Assembly: GCA_022241605.1 (NCBI GenBank)
Contig: JAKOMQ010000006.1
Coordinates: forward strand, 67,692-131,691
From: Aquimonas sp.
GTDB taxonomy: Bacteria; Pseudomonadota; Gammaproteobacteria; Xanthomonadales; Xanthomonadaceae
Length of the DNA: 64,000 nucleotides
Reading direction: 5' to 3'
Below, piece after piece: positions 46,439 to 57,172 of the stretch. The stretch's first letter is position 1. Each line of letters begins with the position of its first letter. The notes below the pieces were generated by a model, which had not been told where the DNA came from, ran no database searches, and saw only the letters and a list, made by a program, of their open reading frames with translations. Made by a program: the position numbers and the translations under genes.

Positions 46439-48862
46439 TCACCCCCTGAGCGTGGCGCCGAACTGGGAGGACAGCGCAGCCATTGCATCGGCCACCGCAC
46501 GCTCCGCGTCGTGATCGGTGAGAGTGCGTGAAACGTCCTGCAAAATCAAGCCAATAGCAAGGCTTCTGAACCCTGGTTCGATGCCTTTGCCCTGATACTC
46601 GTCGAACAGCTGGACCGTGTTGACACGGCCCTTGAGGGCCTGCAGCAGGGCAGACTCGAGTGCTGCCCAAGGGTGCTGGACGCCAACGAGCACGGCGATA
46701 TCCCGGCGCACCGCCGGAAAGCGCGATACCGGTCGCGCCTGCGGAAGCTCGCAGGCCTGCACCGCCGCCAGTTCCAGCTCGAAGGCCACCACCTCTTCCG
46801 TGAGGTCGAGCGCGCGCAGCAGCGCCGGGTGCAGGTGGCCGATCCAGCCAATGCAGCGGCCTTGCAGCCAAATGTCGGCAGCCCGACCGGGATGCAGGAA
46901 ACCTGCCGCGGTCGGCCGGTACTCGGCGCGCGCCGGATCCCCAGCCAAGGCCAGCACGGACTCCAGGTCGGCCTTCACATCGAAGAAGTCCAGCGCGCGC
47001 GCCGACAGCGCCCACTGCTCGGCTTCGGCGCGCCCGATGGCGGCGGCGGCAAATCGCAGGGTCTCGACCGGCCCTTCAGTGCCCTGCCTGAAAACCCGCC
47101 CCAGCTCAAACAGGCGCGGCCGCGGATCCTGACGGTGCAGATTGTGGGCGAGCGCCTGCACCAGCCCGGGCAGCAAGGCAGTCCGCATGACGGCCAGTTC
47201 CGCACTGAGGGGATTGGCCAGTGCAACTGCACCCTCGGCCGCCCCCCAACGCGCCAGCAATGCCGGCTCGACGAACGCGAAGCAAATCGCTTCGCGGTAG
47301 CCGCGCCCCGCAAGGGCCCGCCGCAGTTCGGCCTCGCCTACCCGCGTCTCGCTGGGCATGGCCAGCGGGATCGCCCCGGTCGGCGTGCTGGTGGGAATGG
47401 CCTCGTAGCCATGGATGCGCACCACCTCTTCGATCAGGTCTTCCTCGATGGCGATATCGAAGCGCCGCGACGGCGGGGTCACCCACCAGCCACCCCCGAA
47501 ATGCGAGCCGCGCAGGGCATCCACGGGTTCATCCACTGCACCGTCGAAGGCATCGACCTGCATGCCGAGCGCGCGCAGGATGCGTTCGACCTCGGCGTCC
47601 TCGATGTGCACGCCCAGCACGCGAGCGAGGCGCGCGCGGCGCAGGCGGACCGCCTTGGGCAGGGGCAGGTGCTCCGGCAACGAGGCCTCGATGACCGGGC
47701 CGGCGCGGCCGCCGGCGTGCGCCAGGATGAGCTGGGTGGCGCGCTCCAGTGCGAGCCGCGGCAGTTCGGGGTCGACGCCGCGCTCGAAGCGGTGCGAGGC
47801 ATCGGTGTGCATGCCCAGCTTGCGGGCGCGGCCGATGATGGCATCCGGAGCAAAGTGCGCGCTCTCCAGGAACACGCTGTGGCTGTCGGTGCCGATGCGG
47901 GTGTCCCAACCTCCCATGACCCCGGCCAGCGCCACCGCGCGGTCGGCATCGGTGATGACCAGAAAGCCTTCGTCGAGGGTGACTGCGCGCTCGTCGAGCA
48001 GCTTGAGGGTTTCGCCCGCGCGCGCATGGCGCACGCCAATCGGCCCCGTCAGCGTGGCGCGATCGAAGGCGTGCATGGGCTGGCCCAGCTCAAGCATTAC
48101 GTACTGGGTGACGTCGACCAGAAGACTGATCGGGCGGATGCCGGAGCGACGCAGCCGCTCGGCCATCCACAGCGGCGTCGGCGCCGAGGCATCGATCCCT
48201 TCGACGACGCGGCCGCAGTAACGTGGCGCATCCGCGCCCGCATGCAGCTCGACCGCAAGCGCATCGACGCTGCTCACCGCCGCAGTCGCCACGTCCAGTG
48301 GATTGACGTTGGTACCCAGCACGGCGGCAACGTCATAGGCGATGCCGCGCACCCCGAAACAGTCGGCGCGGTTCGGCGTCAGCTTGATCTCGATGCTGGC
48401 GTCCGGCAGGCCGAGATAGTCGGCGAAGGCCGCACCAACGGGTGCATCAGCCGGCAGCTCCATCAGGCCAGCAGCATCGGCGTCGACGCCAAGCTCCTTG
48501 GCCGAGCACAGCATGCCGAAGGACTCCACGCCGCGCAGCTTGGCCGGCTGGATCCTGAGCCCACCGGGCAGCTCGGCGCCCACCGTCGCCAGCGGCGCCT
48601 TCAGCCCCGGCCGCGCATTCGGCGCGCCGCATACGATCTGCACGGTGCCGTCTCCGGTATCGACCGTACAGACCTGCAGACGATCAGCCTCGGGATGCCG
48701 CGCGCACTCGACGATCTGCGCCACCACCACGCCGGCCAGACCCTGCCCGAGTGCGGTGACTTCTTCGACTTCGAGCCCGATCGCGGTGAGCTTTTCTGCA
48801 AGCTCCGCGCGCGATGCCCCGGCGGTTACGTGTTCGCGCAGCCAGTTCTCGGAAAACTTCAT
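46439..48862 (-). CDS. pheT: Phenylalanyl-tRNA synthetase beta subunit
   Basis: This 807-residue beta subunit of the alpha2-beta2 enzyme has the usual length. It has the OB-fold EMAP-like domain ([19 protein letters not shown] at about 44-62), the B3/B4 editing domain that removes mischarged tyrosine, the B5 DNA-binding-like fold, and a C-terminal ferredoxin-like anticodon-binding domain starting near [13 protein letters not shown]. The ATG at 48860-48862 starts [12 protein letters not shown], as in the family. It is separated from pheS by 126 bp that hold a repeat arm. Confidence 0.96.
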   Translation of the reverse strand: MKFSENWLREHVTAGASRAELAEKLTAIGLEVEEVTALGQGLAGVVVAQIVECARHPEADRLQVCTVDTGDGTVQIVCGAPNARPGLKAPLATVGAELPGGLRIQPAKLRGVESFGMLCSAKELGVDADAAGLMELPADAPVGAAFADYLGLPDASIEIKLTPNRADCFGVRGIAYDVAAVLGTNVNPLDVATAAVSSVDALAVELHAGADAPRYCGRVVEGIDASAPTPLWMAERLRRSGIRPISLLVDVTQYVMLELGQPMHAFDRATLTGPIGVRHARAGETLKLLDERAVTLDEGFLVITDADRAVALAGVMGGWDTRIGTDSHSVFLESAHFAPDAIIGRARKLGMHTDASHRFERGVDPELPRLALERATQLILAHAGGRAGPVIEASLPEHLPLPKAVRLRRARLARVLGVHIEDAEVERILRALGMQVDAFDGAVDEPVDALRGSHFGGGWWVTPPSRRFDIAIEEDLIEEVVRIHGYEAIPTSTPTGAIPLAMPSETRVGEAELRRALAGRGYREAICFAFVEPALLARWGAAEGAVALANPLSAELAVMRTALLPGLVQALAHNLHRQDPRPRLFELGRVFRQGTEGPVETLRFAAAAIGRAEAEQWALSARALDFFDVKADLESVLALAGDPARAEYRPTAAGFLHPGRAADIWLQGRCIGWIGHLHPALLRALDLTEEVVAFELELAAVQACELPQARPVSRFPAVRRDIAVLVGVQHPWAALESALLQALKGRVNTVQLFDEYQGKGIEPGFRSLAIGLILQDVSRTLTDHDAERAVADAMAALSSQFGATLRG

Positions 48863-48954
48863 TGCCTGTGTCCATCGTGAGTTGGCCGCGCATCGCGCCA
48901 TGCCGCATGTCTCGGGGGGTCGCCTTGGAGCTCCAGCCCGAAGGCTGTGTCGTG

Positions 48955-48984
48955 CCGATTCCCTGTTCCCGATTCCCCATTACC
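48955..48984. repeat. Single GGGATTC-type arm between pheS and pheT
   Basis: CGATTCCC, TGTTCCC, GATTCCCC units resemble the arms of the inverted pairs, but no partner is seen on the other side of the 126-bp pheS-pheT gap. It ends four bases before the pheS stop. Confidence 0.55.
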
Positions 48985-48988
48985 GTCC

Positions 48989-50044
<1,056 letters not shown>

Positions 50045-50112
50045 TCAGACCAAAATCCGTCTCGCAGGGCGGCGGCCGCGCTGCGACCCGGGCTGCCAAC
50101 CCCGAAAACGAC

Positions 50113-50140
50113 TGTGGGGAAGAGCATGCCCTTCCCCACA
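50113..50140 (-). terminator. Hairpin between rplT and pheS
   Basis: TGTGGGGAAG / CTTCCCCACA form a perfect 10-bp stem with an 8-base loop, followed on the minus strand by GTCGTTTTCG. It may be a partial terminator or attenuator. A leader peptide rich in Phe, as in E. coli pheM, is not visible; the only short frame is Met-Ser-Arg-Cys. Confidence 0.6.
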
Positions 50141-50183
50141 GGAACTTCGCGGCATCAGCACCGCGACATGTCGAACGCCTCGG

Positions 50184-50540
50184 TTACGCCAAAGCGCCCT
50201 TGGCCTTCTCGGCCAGTGCGCCAAACGCAGGCAGGTCGTGCACTGCGATGTCGGCCAGGACCTTGCGGTCCAGACTGATATTGGCCTTCTTGAGCCCGTT
50301 CATCAGGCGGCTGTAGGACAGGCCAAACAAACGGGCCGCCGCGTTGATGCGGACAATCCACAGGGCGCGGAACTGGCGCTTGCGCTGCTTGCGACCGATG
50401 TAGGCGTACTGACCGGCCTTGGTGACGGCCTGCTTGGCTACGCGGAACACCTTGCGACGGGCGTTGTAATAACCCTTCGCGCGTGCGAGGACGGACTTGT
50501 GACGACGGCGGGCGGTAACACCACGCTTGACTCGTGCCAT
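50184..50540 (-). CDS. rplT: Large ribosomal subunit protein bL20
   Basis: This 118-residue ribosomal protein binds 23S rRNA early in 50S assembly. It has the basic N-terminal extension [24 protein letters not shown], the [16 protein letters not shown] segment, and the normal bL20 length. In E. coli bL20 also represses translation of rpmI and rplT through the mRNA leader. It lies 15 bp after rpmI. Confidence 0.98.
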   Translation of the reverse strand: MARVKRGVTARRRHKSVLARAKGYYNARRKVFRVAKQAVTKAGQYAYIGRKQRKRQFRALWIVRINAAARLFGLSYSRLMNGLKKANISLDRKVLADIAVHDLPAFGALAEKAKGALA

Positions 50541-50555
50541 GGCTGCGATCCTCCC

Positions 50556-50753
50556 TTAGAGGTACGGGAGCATGCGCTGGACGCGGCCGGCATCCTCCGC
50601 ACGAACGTGGTTGGTGGCGCGCAGACCGCGCTTACGCTTGGTCGACTTCTTGGTCAGGATGTGGCTCTTGAAAGCATGGCCACACTTGAACTTGCCCGAG
50701 GCCGTCTTGCGAAAACGCTTGGCGGCAGCCCGGTTGGTCTTGATCTTGGGCAT
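50556..50753 (-). CDS. rpmI: Large ribosomal subunit protein bL35
   Basis: This 65-residue basic ribosomal protein starts [20 protein letters not shown] and has the family length. The ATG is at 50751-50753, preceded by AGGAG (AAAGGAGTTTC context). It is co-transcribed with infC and rplT and probably controlled by bL20 binding in the long infC-rpmI gap. Confidence 0.98.
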   Translation of the reverse strand: MPKIKTNRAAAKRFRKTASGKFKCGHAFKSHILTKKSTKRKRGLRATNHVRAEDAGRVQRMLPYL

Positions 50754-51093
50754 GATGAAACTCCTTTTGCGGCGCCGGGAAAAGCGGCGACGCGTCTCTT
50801 GGTGACTCGGGCTGCGCGGCCTGACGGCTGGCCGTCCGGCGCTTGGGGAGCACGGCCCGTGCTTGTGGACCTCTTGGGCCTGAGCCTGCGAGGCGGGTGA
50901 TGCGCCCGTGCGAGCGTATGAACGCCGCGCGGGAGCTGCCTGCAAAACTGCCGCAGGCAACGAAGGCCCGGCAGAGCCGGGAGAAATCAACGACGGGACG
51001 AGACCGCCGCAGTGTCGGCATCCCGCTTCGGGATGCCACTGACTAATGCCCGTGCCCTGAGGCTCCGGCATCACAGCCGCGGAAGTATAGCGC
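50754..51093 (-). other. Long infC-rpmI intergenic leader
   Basis: This 340-bp gap has no gene. It carries a stable hairpin at 51017-51037 and further GC-rich inverted segments. In E. coli the corresponding region, together with the end of infC, forms the pseudoknot bound by bL20. The gap here is longer than in E. coli. Confidence 0.5.
51017..51037 (-). terminator. Hairpin in the infC-rpmI leader
   Basis: GGCATCCCG / CGGGATGCC form a perfect 9-bp stem with a 3-base loop, 57 bases after the infC stop. No U-tract follows, so it is more likely a regulatory or mRNA-stabilising structure than a full terminator. Confidence 0.5.
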
Positions 51094-51615
51094 CTACTGC
51101 TTCTTTTTGGGCGCGATCATCATCACCATCTGACGCCCCTCCAGGCGCGGGCGCTGCTCGATCACCACCTCGTCACCGAGGTCGGCCTCGATCTTGGCAG
51201 CCATCGCGAGCCCCAGCTCCTGGTGCGCCATTTCGCGTCCCTTGAAGCGGATGTTGATCTTGACCTTGTCACCGTCCTCCAGGAAGCGACGGATGTTGCG
51301 CAGCTTGATCGCGTAATCGCCGACGTCCGTGGTGGGCCGGAACTTGAGCTCCTTGAGCTCGACCTGCTTCTGCTTCTTCTTGGCCGCACTGGCCTTCTTC
51401 TGCTGTTCGAAGCGGAACTTGCCGAAGTCCATGATGCGGCAGACCGGCGGGTCAACATTGGGCTGGATCTCGACAAGATCGAGCTCCAGCTCCAAGGCCA
51501 TGCGAAGGGCTTCGTCGCGCGCGAGGATGCCCAGATTCTCTCCCTCGGCACCGATCACGCGCACGCGTGGGACCCGGATCTCATGGTTCTTGCGGTTCAG
51601 CTTGTCGGTATTGAT
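51094..51615 (-). CDS. infC: Translation initiation factor IF-3, with AUC start codon
   Basis: This factor of about 173 residues binds the 30S subunit and checks initiator tRNA and start codon. It has an N-terminal domain ([16 protein letters not shown]...), a lysine-rich linker ([21 protein letters not shown]), and a C-terminal domain with [28 protein letters not shown]. No ATG, GTG or TTG lies at the family N-terminus. Instead an ATC at 51613-51615 follows GGAG by 8 bases and begins [13 protein letters not shown]. The non-AUG start (AUU in E. coli) is the basis of IF-3 autoregulation and seems conserved here as AUC. A downstream GTG at 51564 would cut off the N-terminal domain. Confidence 0.94.
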   Translation of the reverse strand: MNTDKLNRKNHEIRVPRVRVIGAEGENLGILARDEALRMALELELDLVEIQPNVDPPVCRIMDFGKFRFEQQKKASAAKKKQKQVELKELKFRPTTDVGDYAIKLRNIRRFLEDGDKVKINIRFKGREMAHQELGLAMAAKIEADLGDEVVIEQRPRLEGRQMVMMIAPKKKQ

Positions 51616-51695
51616 TCGCGTGTCTCCGTACGGGTTCTACCACCGGGATTGCATCCGCCGCGCCTGAAGCGCTCCTGCCTTGGCTGCGCAGGATC

Positions 51696-53615
51696 TCAAG
51701 CGTGGACGGTGCCCCCCGGCCCATTCTCCGAGCGCAGGCGCGTAACGAGGTCGGTCAGACTGAAGCTGCCCAGATCTTCGCCGCTGCGGGTGCGCACTGC
51801 CAGCAATCCCTGCTCCTTTTCGCGGTCGCCCACGACGAAGAGATAAGGGATCTTTTGCAGGGTATGCTCTCGAATCTTATAACCGATCTTTTCGTTTCTC
51901 AAGTCGGACTGCACTCGGAAGCCTTGCTGGACAAGGGCTTGGGTGACCTCGCGCACATAGTCGGCTTGGGCGTCGGTGATGTTCAGCACCACCGCCTGCA
52001 CCGGCGCCAGCCACAGCGGGAACAGGCCAGCATGGTGCTCGATCAGGATACCGATGAAGCGCTCCATCGAACCGACAATGGCCCGGTGCAGCATCACGGG
52101 GTGGCGCCGCGTGCTGGTCTCGTCCACGTACTCGGCGCCCAGCCGTCCCGGCATCATGAAGTCGACCTGCATGGTGCCGACCTGCCAGCTGCGGCCGATT
52201 GAATCGCGCATGTGGTACTCGATCTTGGGGCCGTAGAAGGCGCCCTCGCCCGGCAGCTCCTGCCACTCCACGCCGCAGCTGCCCAGCGCTGCGCGCAGGG
52301 CGTTTTCGGCCTTGTCCCAGATGGCGTCCTCGCCCAGGCGCGAGTCCGGACGCAGGGCGATCTTCAGCGAGATGTCGGAAAAGCCGAAGTCACGATAGAC
52401 AGCCATCGCCTGCTGGTGGAAAGCGGTGACTTCGGCCTCGACCTGATCCTCGGTGCAGAAGACGTGGCCATCGTCCTGGGTGAAGGCGCGCACGCGCATG
52501 ATGCCGTGCAGGGCGCCGGACGGCTCATTGCGGTGGCAGCCGCCAAATTCGCCGTAGCGGATGGGCAGATCGCGGTAGCTGTGCAGGCCGGAGTTGAAGA
52601 TCTGCACATGCCCGGGGCAATTCATGGGCTTCACTGCATAGGTCCGCTTCTCGGACTCGGTGAAGAACATGTTCTCCTTGTAGTTGTCCCAGTGGCCCGA
52701 TTTTTTCCACAGCGAGACGTCCAGAATCTGCGGACAGCGGACCTCCTGGTAGCCCGAGGCCTTGTAGACCCCACGCATGTACTGCTCGACGGTCTGCCAC
52801 AGGGCCCAGCCACGCGGGTGCCAGAACACCATGCCCGGCGCTTCCTCCTGCTGGTGGAACAGGTGCAGCTGCTTGGCGATGCGGCGGTGGTCGCGCTTCT
52901 CGGCCTCCTCCAGCTGGTGCAGATGGGCCTTGAGCTCCTTGTCGTTCAGCCAGGCCGTGCCGTAGATGCGAGAGAGCATCTGGTTGTTGGAATCGCCGCG
53001 CCAATAGGCGCCGGCGACCTTCATCAGCTTGAAGGCGCGCAGCTTGTCGGTAGCCGGCACGTGCGGGCCACGGCACAGGTCGGTGAACTCGCCCTGCGAG
53101 TACAGCGAGAGGTCTTCCTCGGCCGGGATCGAGGCGATGATCTCGGCCTTGTAATGCTCGCCCATGTCGCGGAAGAAAGTGATGGCATCGTCGCGCGACT
53201 TCAGCGATCGGCTGACCGCCAGTTTCTCGCCCACGATCCTCTGCATCTCCTCCTCGATCTTCGGAAGGTCATCCGGCGTGAACGGGCGCTCGTAGGCGAA
53301 ATCGTAGTAGAAGCCGCTTTCGATCACCGGGCCGATGGTGACCTGGGCGCCGGGATAGAGGCGCTGCACGGCCTGGGCCAGCAGATGCGCGGTGGAATGA
53401 CGCAGGATCTCGAGCGCGTCGGGGTGCTTGTCGGTGACGATCTCGAGCGCAGCATCACGCTCGATGCGGTGGCTGGTGTCGACCAGCCTGCCGTCAACCT
53501 TGCCGGCAAGCGCGGCCTTTGCAAGGCCGGCCCCGATGTTGGCGGCGACTTCGGCCACCGTAACGGAGCCTTCGAATTCACGGCGGCTGCCGTCCGGGAG
53601 GGTGATCTGGAGCAT
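51696..53615 (-). CDS. thrS: Threonyl-tRNA synthetase
   Basis: This 639-residue class II synthetase has a TGS domain (residues about 1-60), an editing domain with the [11 protein letters not shown] segment (about 70-80), and a catalytic core with [10 protein letters not shown] and [29 protein letters not shown]-terminal anticodon-binding domain starts near [13 protein letters not shown]. The ATG at 53615 (MLQITLPDG) was chosen; a GTG three codons earlier is an alternative. A terminator-like hairpin lies 57-78 bp upstream. It is the first gene of the thrS-infC-rpmI-rplT block. Confidence 0.97.
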   Translation of the reverse strand: MLQITLPDGSRREFEGSVTVAEVAANIGAGLAKAALAGKVDGRLVDTSHRIERDAALEIVTDKHPDALEILRHSTAHLLAQAVQRLYPGAQVTIGPVIESGFYYDFAYERPFTPDDLPKIEEEMQRIVGEKLAVSRSLKSRDDAITFFRDMGEHYKAEIIASIPAEEDLSLYSQGEFTDLCRGPHVPATDKLRAFKLMKVAGAYWRGDSNNQMLSRIYGTAWLNDKELKAHLHQLEEAEKRDHRRIAKQLHLFHQQEEAPGMVFWHPRGWALWQTVEQYMRGVYKASGYQEVRCPQILDVSLWKKSGHWDNYKENMFFTESEKRTYAVKPMNCPGHVQIFNSGLHSYRDLPIRYGEFGGCHRNEPSGALHGIMRVRAFTQDDGHVFCTEDQVEAEVTAFHQQAMAVYRDFGFSDISLKIALRPDSRLGEDAIWDKAENALRAALGSCGVEWQELPGEGAFYGPKIEYHMRDSIGRSWQVGTMQVDFMMPGRLGAEYVDETSTRRHPVMLHRAIVGSMERFIGILIEHHAGLFPLWLAPVQAVVLNITDAQADYVREVTQALVQQGFRVQSDLRNEKIGYKIREHTLQKIPYLFVVGDREKEQGLLAVRTRSGEDLGSFSLTDLVTRLRSENGPGGTVHA

Positions 53616-53671
53616 GGTGTTCACTCTTGCGGTGGGCCGCCCGAGCAGTTCCGGGCGCAGGCGGCGGGCAA

Positions 53672-53693
53672 CAAAAAAGGGCGCAAGCGCCCT
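53672..53693 (-). terminator. Rho-independent hairpin upstream of thrS
   Basis: On the minus strand AGGGCGC / GCGCCCT is followed by TTTTTT. It may end the pilT-pilU transcript, whose last stop is about 190 bp upstream, or act as an attenuator in the thrS leader. Confidence 0.75.
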
Positions 53694-53882
53694 CGGATCC
53701 GGGTGCTGGCGCGGCTGGCTGGGATCAATCGCGAGTAGTGGACATGTCGCACGCTCGGCCGGCGTTGCCGCGCGGCCACCTTTGATCGCGTTGTACGGGT
53801 CGCGGGGATTGCCGCCGCGTGGGGTGCAAAAGCTAGACCTCCCCGCCGCGCGCTGTCAAATCGCGCCGCGGGGGATGTGCCT

Positions 53883-55013
53883 TCAACGTGTCTCGATAAG
53901 CTCCACGCCGTCCATGCCCTGGGCCAGGCTGTGCAGGTCGCCACCCTGGGCCAGCTTGATCTTGAGGCGGACCTCGTTGGCCGAGTCCGCGTGGCGCAGC
54001 GCATCCTCGTAGGAAATCTCGCCCGCCTGGTACAGCTCGAACAGGGCCTGGTCGAAAGTCTTCATGCCAAGGTTGGTGGATTCCTTCATCACTTCCTTGA
54101 GCTTGTGGACCTCGCCGTCGCGGATGTAATCCTGCACCAGCGGCGTGCCCAGCAGCACCTCCAAGGCGATCCGGCGGCCCTTGCCATCAGGCGTGGGAAT
54201 CAACTGCTGCGCGACCACGCCCTTCAGGTTCAACGAGAGGTCCATCAGCAGCTGGTTGCGGCGGTCTTCCGGGAAGAAGTTGATGATGCGGTCCATTGCC
54301 TGGTTCGCGTTGTTCGCATGCAGGGTGCACAGCACCAGATGGCCCGTTTCCGCGAACGCGATCGCGTGGTCCATGCCCTCGCGGGTGCGCACCTCGCCGA
54401 TCATGATCACGTCGGGGGCCTGGCGCAGGGTGTTCTTGAGGGCGTTCTCCCAGCTGTCGGTGTCGATGCCGACCTCGCGCTGGGTGATGATGCAGCCCTC
54501 GTGCTTGTGCACGTACTCGATCGGATCCTCGATGGTGATGATATGGCCCGAGGAGTTCTGGTTGCGGTAGCCGATCATCGCTGCCAACGTGGTCGACTTG
54601 CCGGTGCCGGTGGCACCGACCAGGATCACGATGCCGCGCTTGGTCATAGACAGGGTCTTGATGACCGGCGGCAGGTTGAGCTCATCGCAGGTGGGGATGC
54701 GCGTCTCGATGCGCCGTAGCACCATGCCGACCTGGTTGCGCTGGTAGAAGCAGCTCACACGGAAGCGGCCTACACCGGACACGCCAATCGCGAAGTTGCA
54801 CTCGTGGGTCTTCTCGAACTCCTCGCGCTGGTTCGGCGTCATCACGTTCAGCACCAGGTCGCGCGACTGCTGTGGCGTCAGCGGCGTCTGGGTGATCGGC
54901 TGCAGCCGCCCATGCACCTTGATCGTCGGCGGCATACCGGAGGTGACGAACAGGTCCGAGGCCTTCTTGTGCGACATCAGCTTGAGGTAGCTGGTGAAGT
55001 CGATGGTGCTCAT
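53883..55013 (-). CDS. pilU: Type IV pilus retraction ATPase PilU
   Basis: This 376-residue hexameric secretion-type ATPase is a PilT paralogue that helps pilus retraction. Walker A is GATGTGKST (about 134-142), the Asp box is ITIEDPIEYVH, and the His box is ETGHLVLCTLHANNA. The C-terminus has LVQDYIRDGEV where PilT has AIRNLIRE, which marks it as PilU. The ATG at 55011-55013 opens MSTIDFTSYLKLMSHKKASDLF. It is separated from pilT by an inverted repeat pair. Confidence 0.94.
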   Translation of the reverse strand: MSTIDFTSYLKLMSHKKASDLFVTSGMPPTIKVHGRLQPITQTPLTPQQSRDLVLNVMTPNQREEFEKTHECNFAIGVSGVGRFRVSCFYQRNQVGMVLRRIETRIPTCDELNLPPVIKTLSMTKRGIVILVGATGTGKSTTLAAMIGYRNQNSSGHIITIEDPIEYVHKHEGCIITQREVGIDTDSWENALKNTLRQAPDVIMIGEVRTREGMDHAIAFAETGHLVLCTLHANNANQAMDRIINFFPEDRRNQLLMDLSLNLKGVVAQQLIPTPDGKGRRIALEVLLGTPLVQDYIRDGEVHKLKEVMKESTNLGMKTFDQALFELYQAGEISYEDALRHADSANEVRLKIKLAQGGDLHSLAQGMDGVELIETR

Positions 55014-55029
55014 TTTCGGCTCCTTCGGA

Positions 55030-55172
55030 GCGGGATTCGGGATTGGGGATTCGGGTTTGGGTAATGCCGCGCGTCGGCCAGATCAGGAAACCGGGTTTCG
55101 ATCGAAGCGTGACGCCGAATGCCGCGGCACGGACGTGCTCTGAATCCCGAATCCCAAATCCCCAATCCCGGC
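55030..55172. repeat. Inverted pair of GGGATTC-type arms (pilT-pilU)
   Basis: The left arm (55030-55061) and right arm (55142-55172) flank about 80 bp. The right arm starts three bases after the pilT stop, in the context TGAGAGCCGGGATTGGGG. The pair sits between two genes usually co-transcribed. Confidence 0.78.
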
Positions 55173-55174
55173 TC

Positions 55175-56212
55175 TCAATCGAACAGACGCTTGTCCTTGG
55201 CGTACTCACGCGCGCTCTGGCGCGCAACCAGGCCGCGCTTGACGAGATCCTGCAGGCACTGATCCAGGGTCTGCATGCCGTACTGCTGGCCGGTCTGGAT
55301 GGCCGAGTACATCTGCGCGACCTTGTCTTCGCGGATCAGGTTGCGGATGGCCGGGATGCCGACCATGATCTCGTGCGCGGCGACCCGGCCGCCGCCCACC
55401 TTCTTCAGCAGCGACTGCGAGATCACCGCGCGCAGGGACTCCGACAGCATCGAGCGAACCATCGGCTTCTCGCCGGCGGGGAACACGTCAATGATGCGGT
55501 CGATCGTCTTTGCGGCCGAGCTGGTGTGCAGGGTGCCAAACACGAGGTGGCCGGTTTCAGCGGCAGTGAGGGCGAGGCGAATGGTTTCCAGGTCGCGCAG
55601 CTCGCCGACCAGGATGTAGTCGGGGTCTTCGCGCAGGGCGGAGCGCAGCGCCTCGTTGAAGCCATGCGTGTCGCGATGGACCTCGCGCTGGTTGATCAAG
55701 CATTTGTTCGAGGTATGCACGAACTCGATCGGATCCTCGACGGTGAGGATGTGCCCGTACTCGTTCTTGTTGACGTGGTCGACCATGGCCGCCAGCGTGG
55801 TCGATTTGCCAGAGCCGGTCGGACCCGTGACCAGAATCAGACCCTGCGGCTGCTCGATCAGCTCGCGGAAAATCTTTGGCGCGTTGAGGTCTTCGAGGGT
55901 CAAGACCTCGGACGGAATGGTGCGGAACACCGCACCGGCGCCGCGGTTCTGGTTGAAGGCGTTGACGCGAAAGCGCGCCAGGCCGGGGATCTCGAAGGAG
56001 AAGTCGACCTCGAAGAACTCCTCGTAGTCGCGGCGCTGCTTGTCCGACATGATGTCGTAGATCAACGCGTGGACTTGCTTGTGGTCCAGCGCGGGAATAT
56101 TGATGCGGCGCACGTCGCCATCGACCCGGATCATCGGCGGCAAGCCGGCCGACAGATGCAGGTCAGACGCCTTGTTCTTCACCGAGAACGCCAGAAGCTC
56201 AGCGATATCCAT
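55175..56212 (-). CDS. pilT: Type IV pilus retraction ATPase PilT
   Basis: This 345-residue hexameric cytoplasmic ATPase depolymerises type IV pili, powering twitching motility. Walker A is GPTGSGKST (residues 130-138), the Asp box is LTVEDPIEFVH, the Walker B region is DYILVGELRD, and the His box is ETGHLVFGTLHTSSA. The PilT-specific segment AIRNLIRE is present near the C-terminus. The start at 56210-56212 gives MDIAELLAFSVKNKASDLHL, as in the family. It is divergent from yggS, the usual arrangement in pseudomonads and xanthomonads. Confidence 0.97.
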   Translation of the reverse strand: MDIAELLAFSVKNKASDLHLSAGLPPMIRVDGDVRRINIPALDHKQVHALIYDIMSDKQRRDYEEFFEVDFSFEIPGLARFRVNAFNQNRGAGAVFRTIPSEVLTLEDLNAPKIFRELIEQPQGLILVTGPTGSGKSTTLAAMVDHVNKNEYGHILTVEDPIEFVHTSNKCLINQREVHRDTHGFNEALRSALREDPDYILVGELRDLETIRLALTAAETGHLVFGTLHTSSAAKTIDRIIDVFPAGEKPMVRSMLSESLRAVISQSLLKKVGGGRVAAHEIMVGIPAIRNLIREDKVAQMYSAIQTGQQYGMQTLDQCLQDLVKRGLVARQSAREYAKDKRLFD

Positions 56213-56344
56213 ACACTCCCCTCACCCCGAACTGGCCATACCCGTCGGCGGTACGCCTCCCTGCACTGCCCGTGCAAAGCCGGCGATCGACAGGCCCGGG
56301 GTCGAGTATAGCCCCGCACCCGCCACCCCACGCCACCTGAACCC

Positions 56345-57064
56345 ATGTCAACTCAAGCCACCGGCCCCGAGCCGCTCGTCGCCATCCTGGCCCGAATCGA
56401 TGCCGCTGCCGCACGCGTCGGCCGCCGGGTCGAACTGCTGGCAGTCAGCAAGACCCACTCCGCCTCGGCGGTGGCGGCGGTGGCGGCTGCCGGCCAGCGC
56501 CGTTTCGGCGAGAATTACGTGCAGGAGGCCCAGGGCAAAATCGAGGCGCTGCGCCCGCTGGGCCTGCGCTGGCACCTGATTGGCCACCTGCAGTCCAACA
56601 AGGCGGCGCTTGCAGCCAGCCTGTTCGACTGCGTGGAAAGCGTGGACCGCCCAAAACTGCTGCCCCTGCTGGACGCGGGTCGCGCCGCCGCTGGCCTGCC
56701 CCCGCTGGACATCCTGCTGCAGGTCAACATCGACGACGAAACCACCAAATCCGGCTGCGCTCCAGCCGAACTGCCCGCGCTGGCCGAAGCTGTTCGCAGC
56801 TGTCCCCATTTGCGCCTGCGGGGACTGATGTCTATTCCAGCCCCCGCCCACGATCTCGCTGCGCGCGGCCGCAGCTTCGCCGCGCTGCGCATCCTGTTCG
56901 ATGAACTTGCATCCAAGGACTCCGGCGTCGACACCCTGTCGATGGGCATGAGCGAGGACTTCGAGCTGGCGATTGCCGAGGGCGCGACCGAGGTGCGGGT
57001 GGGCAGTGCCCTGTTTGGGGCGAGGACAGCCGCGGATCGGGAATCGGGCATCGGCAATCGATAA
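56345..57064 (+). CDS. yggS: YggS-family PLP homeostasis protein
   Basis: This 239-residue cytoplasmic protein binds pyridoxal phosphate and helps vitamin B6 and amino-acid homeostasis. The PLP lysine is in LLAVSKTHS (about 36), and the segments RFGENYVQEAQ, WHLIGHLQSNK and SMGMSEDFELAI are all present. The last 10 or so residues (TAADRESGIGNR) come from a GGGAATC-type repeat arm, so the native C-terminus has been changed. It is divergent from pilT and followed by proC. Confidence 0.95.
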   Translation: MSTQATGPEPLVAILARIDAAAARVGRRVELLAVSKTHSASAVAAVAAAGQRRFGENYVQEAQGKIEALRPLGLRWHLIGHLQSNKAALAASLFDCVESVDRPKLLPLLDAGRAAAGLPPLDILLQVNIDDETTKSGCAPAELPALAEAVRSCPHLRLRGLMSIPAPAHDLAARGRSFAALRILFDELASKDSGVDTLSMGMSEDFELAIAEGATEVRVGSALFGARTAADRESGIGNR

Positions 57065-57172
57065 GGGGCTGCTCGCCCCCAGCTATGCTGTGCTCCGAAA
57101 CTCTCTGCCCCATCAGCAGCCCTGGCCACCCTTCGCATGTCGATTCCCGATTCCCGACTCCCGACTCCCGGC
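57038..57172. repeat. Inverted pair of GGGAATC-type arms (yggS-proC)
   Basis: The left arm (57038-57060) encodes the YggS tail. The right arm (57140-57172) encodes the ProC leader. They flank about 79 bp. The unit is GGGAATCGG, a variant of the GGGATTC arms seen in other gaps. Confidence 0.75.

Noticed and set aside
46673..48880. Long plus-strand frame opposite pheT
   Set aside because: Pure antisense shadow of a highly conserved gene.
50141..50183. Leader peptide for pheST attenuation
   Set aside because: The only short frame before the hairpin encodes Met-Ser-Arg-Cys, without phenylalanine codons.
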